From: Pseudomonadales bacterium
GTDB lineage: Bacteria; Pseudomonadota; Gammaproteobacteria; Pseudomonadales; IMCC2047
Length of the DNA: 10,214 bases
Assembly: GCA_021736745.1 (NCBI GenBank)
Contig: JAIPFG010000088.1
Span: forward strand, 1-10,214
Direction: 5' to 3'
In this document: positions 5,258-10,214 of the stretch, in pieces
Position numbering within the stretch: the stretch's first letter is position 1
Layout: each line of letters opens with the position of its first letter
The notes under the pieces: generated by a model
Database searches by the model: none
What the model saw: only the letters and a program-made list of their open reading frames with translations
What the model was told of the DNA's origin: nothing
Program-made: the position numbers and the translations under genes

Positions 5258-7573
5258 ATGGTGGTGCATACTAAAAAAACGCTTGTATTAGCAATGTCAG
5301 TGTTATCCGCTGCGACATTGAGTTCACTGACATCAGCCGCTGTGCTGGAAGAAGTGGTCGTTACAGCACAAAAACGGGAACAAAATCTTCAGGATGTCAG
5401 TGTCGCGGTTACCGCTTTTTCCGGAAACGCTTTGCGCGAGCTGAACATGACCAACAGTGTCGATATCGCCGGACAAACACCCGGCCTTAATATTGGTACG
5501 CCAGTGGGTGAAGGAAATAATCCATCCATTACACTACGCGGCGTTGGTTTGAACGACTTCAATGACAATAACGAAGGCCCAATCGCCGTGTATCGTGATG
5601 AAGTTTATCAATCCGCAATGCCCGGCCTGACCTTCCAGCTGTTTGATATGGAGCGTGTCGAAGTACTGCGCGGCCCACAGGGAACCCTCTATGGCCGTAA
5701 CGCAACAGGCGGGTTAGTGCATTTTATTTCCAAAAAACCAACCGAAGAGATGGAAGGTTATTTGGATTTGAGTTTAGCCGAATATAATCAGGTTAAATTT
5801 GAAGGCGCCATTGGTGGAAGCCTGACTGATGCCATTCAAGGCCGCGTATCCATCGCGACCAACGACCATGACGGCTATGTGGATAACCGTATCGGGCCGG
5901 ATGCGAACGAGGCTAACAGTTTCGCCTATCGCGTACAGCTGAATTTTGATCTGAGTGAAAATTTCAGCGCTTTATTAAATGTGCATGGCGGTGAAACTGA
6001 TACAGTCGCGCCTAAATATCAGCATGAAGCGACTGACTTTGACGGCGATGGCTTTCCAGACCCTACCGATTTATATGGCTATGCTGACACTGACGGTGAT
6101 CCGTTTGAAGGAGACTACGATCGCAAGGGCGTTCTGGATATTGAAAGTGATGGTGCTTCACTTCAGTTAAACTGGGACGGAGACAACTTTGATTTTGTCT
6201 CTATAACAGCTGTCGAATATGTAGACAAAGAACACCAAGAAGACACAGACATGGGCCCATATGCAGCAATTGAGCCAACCTTCAAAGCAGATATTGAGCA
6301 GTTCAGCCAAGAATTTCGGTTCAGCGGCGAAACAGAAAATATGAACTGGGTTGCTGGCCTATACTATTTTGAATCAGAAGCCGACAACTCTCTGTATTTG
6401 GAAATAAACAATCCCGATGGGTTCGTAGATTTCCTAGAAAATCTACCAGAAGCCGATGGCGGATTTGAAGGTGGACTGGGAGCACTCGCTGGCTATATGC
6501 CCGGCGCAGACCCTGGCGCTCTTATTCCATTCCTGACATATGATGTCAATTATGAGCAGGAAACCGAATCACTCGGGGTATTTGGTCAGGTCGAATATAA
6601 TTTAGCCGACAACTTAACCTTGATTTTAGGTTTACGCTATACCACAGAAGAGCGAGACTTTGAATACGGTAACGCTTTTGGCGATAGAGACGGAAACGGC
6701 GATATTGATAATACCGATGGCGTGCTAACCAACTTCTTACAGGAATTAAGCACATTAGATCTTTTCCCGCCTGCGTGGTTTGGCTTTAAGGGGGATATTG
6801 ATAACAGTAATATGTCGGGCAAAATAGGACTTGATTATCGCCCCAGCGATAACACCCTAATATTCGTTAGCTACTCTAAAGGATTTAAAAGCGGCGGTTT
6901 CAACGGTGGCTTCCTAGATTTGACGGATGGTATTCTCCCTGAGAACACCCCCTACGATGAAGAAATACTAAATTCCTATGAAATCGGTATCAAAACCACT
7001 CTGGCCAACGGAGCTTTACGGTTTAATGCTACAGCCTTTTACTATGACTACCAAGACTACCAGGCTCTGACGTTTTCTGGGTTAAGCCAGTTCATTAACA
7101 ACTCCGATGCTGAAGTGCAAGGGTTAGATATTGAAATGGTATGGCTGCCCAACGATCAATGGGATATCAGTCTAGGCGCTAGCTTCCTGGACACAGAGGT
7201 TGATCAAGTCATCGTGCAAGGATCTAGCTTTAAAGGCACTGAAATGGTGTTAGCACCCGAGTTCTCCTTTAACGGTCTGGTTCGCTTCCAAGCGACTGAA
7301 GCATTATCCCTTCAGGTAGATTTCAACCACCAAGCAGAGCACTTCTTTGACATCACCAACAGTGATGTGTCCAAAGAAGATTCCTACACGGTCTTCAATG
7401 CTCGCATTGGCTATAAAGTGTCAGACAACCTCACTGTTGCTGCCTACGTTAAAAACCTGACCGATGAGGAATACAGGGTTTACACCTTTGACTTTACTGG
7501 TCCGGCCGGCTTCAACCAGCAGTTCTATGCTCCACCACGCTGGTATGGTGTCAACGTTAACTACAGTTTTTAA
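5258..7573 (+). CDS. TonB-dependent outer-membrane receptor, substrate unknown
   Basis: A 22-strand barrel/plug receptor that imports a scarce substrate across the outer membrane using TonB-ExbBD energy. The 771 residues start with a Sec signal peptide (KK at 6-7, hydrophobic 8-22, likely cleavage after A27 or A28). A TonB box follows at once (EEVVVTA, 31-37). The plug is about 40-165, with ITLRGVG at 91-97 and VEVLRGPQGTLYGRNATGG at 134-152. Barrel strands fill the rest, and the C-terminal RWYGVNVNYSF ends in the terminal Phe used by BAM. Two Asp-rich loops at 260-271 and 476-487 match the EF-hand loop pattern. The ATG has a strong GAGGGG ribosome site about 6 nt upstream. There is no FecA-type N-terminal signalling domain, and no adjacent periplasmic, ABC or enzyme genes point to the ligand, so siderophore, vitamin, carbohydrate or lipophilic substrates all remain open. 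It is read alone and ends at a strong terminator. Confidence 0.93.
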   Translation: MVVHTKKTLVLAMSVLSAATLSSLTSAAVLEEVVVTAQKREQNLQDVSVAVTAFSGNALRELNMTNSVDIAGQTPGLNIGTPVGEGNNPSITLRGVGLNDFNDNNEGPIAVYRDEVYQSAMPGLTFQLFDMERVEVLRGPQGTLYGRNATGGLVHFISKKPTEEMEGYLDLSLAEYNQVKFEGAIGGSLTDAIQGRVSIATNDHDGYVDNRIGPDANEANSFAYRVQLNFDLSENFSALLNVHGGETDTVAPKYQHEATDFDGDGFPDPTDLYGYADTDGDPFEGDYDRKGVLDIESDGASLQLNWDGDNFDFVSITAVEYVDKEHQEDTDMGPYAAIEPTFKADIEQFSQEFRFSGETENMNWVAGLYYFESEADNSLYLEINNPDGFVDFLENLPEADGGFEGGLGALAGYMPGADPGALIPFLTYDVNYEQETESLGVFGQVEYNLADNLTLILGLRYTTEERDFEYGNAFGDRDGNGDIDNTDGVLTNFLQELSTLDLFPPAWFGFKGDIDNSNMSGKIGLDYRPSDNTLIFVSYSKGFKSGGFNGGFLDLTDGILPENTPYDEEILNSYEIGIKTTLANGALRFNATAFYYDYQDYQALTFSGLSQFINNSDAEVQGLDIEMVWLPNDQWDISLGASFLDTEVDQVIVQGSSFKGTEMVLAPEFSFNGLVRFQATEALSLQVDFNHQAEHFFDITNSDVSKEDSYTVFNARIGYKVSDNLTVAAYVKNLTDEEYRVYTFDFTGPAGFNQQFYAPPRWYGVNVNYSF

Positions 7574-7583
7574 ACCTGTGTGT

Positions 7584-7620
7584 AAAAAGCCCCGGCTAGC
7601 TTACTAGCCGGGGCTTTTTT
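7584..7620. terminator. Bidirectional rho-independent terminator between receptor gene and pdxJ
   Basis: A perfect 16-bp inverted repeat (7584-7599 with 7604-7619) around a 4-nt loop. The core GCCCCGGCTAG pairs with CTAGCCGGGGC. On the plus strand the GC stem is followed by six T (7615-7620); on the minus strand it is followed by five T (complement of 7584-7588). It starts 10 bp after the receptor stop and 28 bp past the pdxJ stop, so it can end transcription of both convergent units. Confidence 0.93.
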
Positions 7621-7647
7621 GTGGAAAAAAGACTCGCTCGGCAACTG

Positions 7648-8385
7648 CTAACTTGCCGCCAAAATCAATTGCTTCATTTCCCAAATCGCCTGTTTAAGAC
7701 CGGTAAACATTGCTCTGGCGATAATAGCGTGCCCGATGTTAAGTTCATTAATGCCGGGGATGGCGGCGATTTCCTCCACATTATGGTAATGGAGCCCATG
7801 ACCGGCATTCACCACTAACCCCTGCTGTAAAGCGAAAGCAACGCCATCAAAAATTCTACTTAACTCAGTCTGCCGGTTTTGTTCATTGATCGCAACAGCA
7901 TAATGACCGGTATGAATTTCTATTGCGGCGGCACGACAACGCACCGCTGCTTCAATTTGAGCTCGATCAGGATCAATAAACAACGAGACTTGAATATCCT
8001 TCTCATTAAGCCGCTCAGTAACTGCTTTGATTCTGGCTTCTTGCGATAGCACATCAAGACCGCCCTCAGTGGTTAATTCTTCTCTCCGTTCCGGAACCAA
8101 ACAACAGTGAGCAGGTTTTATCTGTTCCGCGAAAGTCACCATTTCATCGGTCGCCGCCATTTCCAGGTTCATCCGTGTTTGCAAAATATCACTGAGCATC
8201 ATCACGTCTCGATCTTGAATATGACGCCGATCCTCTCGCAGGTGCAAAGTAATGCCGTCAGCGCCAGCCTCTTCCGCTTCTATCGCCGCCTGAATCGGAT
8301 CGGGATAGCGTGTACCACGCGCTTGCCGCAATGTTGCAACATGATCAATGTTAACGCCCAATAACACTCTGTTTTTATCGTTCAT
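7648..8385 (-). CDS. pdxJ: Pyridoxine 5'-phosphate synthase
   Basis: Final step of the DXP-dependent vitamin B6 pathway: condenses 1-deoxyxylulose 5-phosphate with 1-amino-3-hydroxyacetone 3-phosphate to pyridoxine 5'-phosphate, in the cytosol. The 245-residue TIM barrel is full length. It has the N-terminal VNIDHVATLRQARGT (11-25), the HLREDRRHI loop (48-56), catalytic H48, E75 and H196 (by alignment with E. coli H43, E70 and H191), the phosphate-site ETHTGHYA-like segment EIHTGHYA (156-163), and NAGHGL (193-198). The ATG at 8385 overlaps the 3' end of recO by 11 bp and has GGAG/AAGG ribosome signals upstream, so translation is probably coupled to recO. In many relatives acpS follows pdxJ; here a terminator and the convergent receptor gene follow instead. 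Its product feeds PLP enzymes such as CysM in this window, though that is not a specific regulatory link. Confidence 0.97.
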   Translation of the reverse strand: MNDKNRVLLGVNIDHVATLRQARGTRYPDPIQAAIEAEEAGADGITLHLREDRRHIQDRDVMMLSDILQTRMNLEMAATDEMVTFAEQIKPAHCCLVPERREELTTEGGLDVLSQEARIKAVTERLNEKDIQVSLFIDPDRAQIEAAVRCRAAAIEIHTGHYAVAINEQNRQTELSRIFDGVAFALQQGLVVNAGHGLHYHNVEEIAAIPGINELNIGHAIIARAMFTGLKQAIWEMKQLILAAS

Positions 8386-9124
8386 ACTCCGGACCTTTTT
8401 TCTTAAATAACTCTCTGCTGCGAAGAGTACGGCCTCCCAGCAGGGGTGTAAAGGCTAAACGCATCAAACGCTTAGCCGCACGCTTGACATTAAGGCTGTC
8501 TAATCTTTTGTTGGCAACTGCCTCTAACTCACAGGAGCTAAAACATCGTAGCAATTGCCCGGGGTTCGGCTGACCCTGTAGTTCAATAAAACGGCCATCA
8601 TCCGCATAATAATACTGCACCGCCAGATTTTCAGTGGCGCAAGTTGTACTAATACCTGCTCCTGCAAGGACCGGGAAGGGAATACCATAACCCAATTCTT
8701 CCAATAAAAGCATCTCAAAGCACCGAAGTGGCGGCTCTATATCTGCCTCTGTTGCCAAGGTCTGCACCAGGCTTTCATAACTGTCAAAAAGCAACTCACA
8801 GTGATCCTGCGTTTTGAGCATGTGAATCAGCAGTTCATTGATGTACATGCCACTGAACAGAGCATCACCGTGAAGCATCAGGCGGGCATACTGATCCTCT
8901 ACTGTCAGCAGCGTTTTTAGTTCTTTTTTTCCTTGCCAGGATATCAGTAATCTACCGAAGGGTTGCAACAGACTTTGCCTCCGGGTTTTATGACTCCTGG
9001 CGCCTTTCGCCACAGTACTGATATGGCCGAACTCAGGGGTAATAAAATCAACCAGCATACTGGTCTCACGGTAGGGCCGTGCATGCAGAACATAAGCCGG
9101 TTGCAAATCGACTCTAGTTTGCAT
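8375..9124 (-). CDS. recO: DNA repair protein RecO
   Basis: RecF-pathway mediator that binds DNA and RecR and helps RecA displace SSB on gapped DNA. The product has 249 residues (E. coli 242). An N-terminal OB fold covers about 6-80, with the family pattern PAYVLHARPYRETSMLVDF (9-27) and GHISTVAKGAR (33-43). A helical domain follows: SGMYINELLIHML (91-103) and LRCFEMLLLEELGYG (133-147). The C-terminal GGRTLRSRELF (230-240) matches gammaproteobacterial members. The Cys4 zinc site of some RecO proteins is not present; only scattered cysteines are seen. The ATG at 9124 has a good AGGTGA ribosome site. It overlaps pdxJ by 11 bp but is separated from era by 196 bp, more than the near-zero spacing common for this pair. 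Confidence 0.94.
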   Translation of the reverse strand: MQTRVDLQPAYVLHARPYRETSMLVDFITPEFGHISTVAKGARSHKTRRQSLLQPFGRLLISWQGKKELKTLLTVEDQYARLMLHGDALFSGMYINELLIHMLKTQDHCELLFDSYESLVQTLATEADIEPPLRCFEMLLLEELGYGIPFPVLAGAGISTTCATENLAVQYYYADDGRFIELQGQPNPGQLLRCFSSCELEAVANKRLDSLNVKRAAKRLMRLAFTPLLGGRTLRSRELFKKKGPEYER

Positions 9125-9320
9125 TGCTCACCTGGTTTCGGCGTAAAGAGGAATAAGAAACATCCTCTGTGGAGAAAGCCACCTAGGTACGTGCAAATTT
9201 ACCTGCCATTCCATTGAGAGATTCAAGGGAGTAACCCCCTTAGCGGGTAAGCTATCGCGTGGCAACAATAGTAGTCTAGAGAGAATTACAGGCTGACTGT
9301 GTTTAATAGTTTCAAGCTTA
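9125..9320. other. era-recO intergenic region, no supported gene
   Basis: On the minus strand this 196-bp gap contains an AAGGG/CCCTT short hairpin (9225-9229 with 9237-9241) without a T-run, and only weak promoter-like hexamers. A 68-codon leftward frame (9334-9128) spans the whole gap, starting inside the era stop region and ending three bases before the recO ATG. It has rare AGA, AGG and CTA codons, no good ribosome site and no recognisable motif, so I do not call it a gene. Confidence 0.5.
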
Positions 9321-10214
9321 TTATAAATCTTCATAACCCAAACTTTTCAAAGCCCGCTCACTATCGGACCAACCTGACTTCACCTTAATCCAGAGTGTGA
9401 GCATGACCTTGGAATCGAACAGTTTTTCCATATCCAAGCGTGCATCCCGACCAATGGATTTAATTTGCTCTCCCTTTTTACCAATAATAATTTTCTTCTG
9501 CCCTTCTCTTTCAACCAGTATCAGAGCACGGATAGTAACCAGTTTTTCGTTGCGCTTAAACTCTTCTATTTCTACAGCGACCTGATAGGGTATTTCATCA
9601 CCCAATCGGCGCATAATTTTCTCTCGCACCAACTCCGAGGCCATAAATCGTTCACTCCGATCGGTGACCTGATCTTCAGGAAAGTAATGGACCCCTTCGG
9701 GTAAACGCTTAGCGATTTCCTTTTCCAAAGCCTCCACATTGTCACCATTTGAGGCTGAAATAGGCAGTATTTCAGCAAAAGCCATTTTATCTGAAAGTTG
9801 TTGGATCCAAGGTAATAATTTTTCTTTATCCGCAATTTGGTCGACCTTATTCAGGACCAGGATAACAGGGCATGGCACCTGTTTTACTTTCTCCAATACC
9901 ATTTCATCTTCGTCGGTCCAGGCGGTGCGCTCAACAACAAAGACGACCAGATCTACATCGCGCAAGGCGCTAGAAGCGGCACGGTTCATATAACGGTTTA
10001 ACGCTTGCTTTCGGTCTTTATGTAACCCCGGTGTATCAACGTAAATAACCTGTGAGCCAGCCACGGTTTTAACCCCCAGAATTTGATGGCGGGTCGTTTG
10101 CGGTTTACGCGAAGTGATACTGATTTTTTGCCCGAGAATACGGTTCAGCAGGGTTGATTTACCCACGTTGGGGCGCCCCACAATCGCAACATAACCAGAA
10201 TGGCCCTGCTTTAC
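9321..10214 (-). CDS. era: GTPase Era, 3' part (start codon outside window)
   Basis: Ribosome-assembly GTPase that binds the 3' end of 16S rRNA. There are 297 visible residues, nearly the whole protein. Numbered from the first visible codon at 10214: G1 GRPNVGKS (13-20), the effector region around TTRH (40-43), G3 DTPG (60-63), G4 NKVD (122-125) and G5 ISAS (152-155). A KH domain follows with VEREGQKKIIIGKKG (234-248), and the C-terminus is WSDSERALKSLGYEDL. The GTG at 10181 that could be taken as a start encodes the Val before the P-loop glycine. The frame stays open upstream as VKQGHSGYVAI, which matches the usual strand before the P-loop, so the true start lies beyond 10214. It heads the leftward era-recO-pdxJ group; rnc is expected just off the right edge. 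Confidence 0.97.
   Translation of the reverse strand, partial: VKQGHSGYVAIVGRPNVGKSTLLNRILGQKISITSRKPQTTRHQILGVKTVAGSQVIYVDTPGLHKDRKQALNRYMNRAASSALRDVDLVVFVVERTAWTDEDEMVLEKVKQVPCPVILVLNKVDQIADKEKLLPWIQQLSDKMAFAEILPISASNGDNVEALEKEIAKRLPEGVHYFPEDQVTDRSERFMASELVREKIMRRLGDEIPYQVAVEIEEFKRNEKLVTIRALILVEREGQKKIIIGKKGEQIKSIGRDARLDMEKLFDSKVMLTLWIKVKSGWSDSERALKSLGYEDL

Noticed and set aside
5258..7573. Assigning the receptor to a siderophore, sucrose, steroid or vitamin substrate
   Set aside because: Plug and barrel motifs are general to the family and there are no neighbouring transport or catabolic genes to support any substrate.
9128..9334. 68-codon leftward ORF between era and recO
   Set aside because: No ribosome site, rare codons, no recognisable motif; most simply a chance frame in the spacer. 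Kept only as a low-interest observation.
9465..9993. ORFs on both strands within era
   Set aside because: They lie wholly inside the well-conserved Era frame and have no independent support.
10179..10181. GTG as the start codon of era
   Set aside because: It encodes the Val immediately before the P-loop GRPNVGKS. The frame continues upstream to the window edge with the expected strand residues, so the gene is truncated by the window and does not start here.
1..10214. CRISPR array, insertion sequence, phage attachment site, tRNA or rRNA
   Set aside because: No regularly spaced repeats, transposase frames, terminal inverted repeats with target duplications, or tRNA-like folds were seen in the short intergenic regions.

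Overview
The window reads as chromosomal DNA of a gammaproteobacterium. Estimated by eye, it is moderately AT-leaning, with dense genes and Gammaproteobacteria-type versions of RlmD, CysM, BarA/GacS, PdxJ, RecO and Era. The acidic, Asp-rich outer-membrane receptor would suit a marine or aquatic member, but this is an inference and no species is claimed. I see no phage genes, IS elements, tRNAs, rRNAs or CRISPR arrays.

Layout. Positions 1-2012 hold two leftward genes: the 5' part of rlmD (23S rRNA uridine methyltransferase, running off the left edge) and, upstream of it, cysM (cysteine synthase B). A divergent region of about 300 bp separates cysM from barA and contains one doubtful 63-codon leftward ORF. 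Rightward barA (2311-5010) is a tripartite hybrid sensor kinase of the BarA/GacS family. It is followed by a 247-bp leader/intergenic region with two stem-loops, then a rightward TonB-dependent outer-membrane receptor (5258-7573). A strong, near-symmetrical terminator at 7584-7620 lies between the convergent receptor gene and pdxJ. From the right edge the leftward genes era, recO and pdxJ form the conserved era-recO-pdxJ block.

How it fits together. The window joins two conserved neighbourhoods: era-recO-pdxJ, and barA/gacS-cysM-rlmD. Housekeeping roles are small-subunit ribosome assembly (Era), recombinational repair (RecO), vitamin B6 synthesis (PdxJ), cysteine synthesis (CysM, itself PLP-dependent) and rRNA modification (RlmD). 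BarA would phosphorylate an UvrY/GacA-type regulator encoded elsewhere. The accessory element is the lone TonB-dependent receptor between the two blocks; it has no partner transporter or enzyme genes here.

I found no clearly new multi-gene system. The points most worth a second look are two EF-hand-like Asp loops in the receptor, the stem-loop plus T7 in its leader, the apparent lack of a HAMP domain in BarA, and the small ORF beside cysM.
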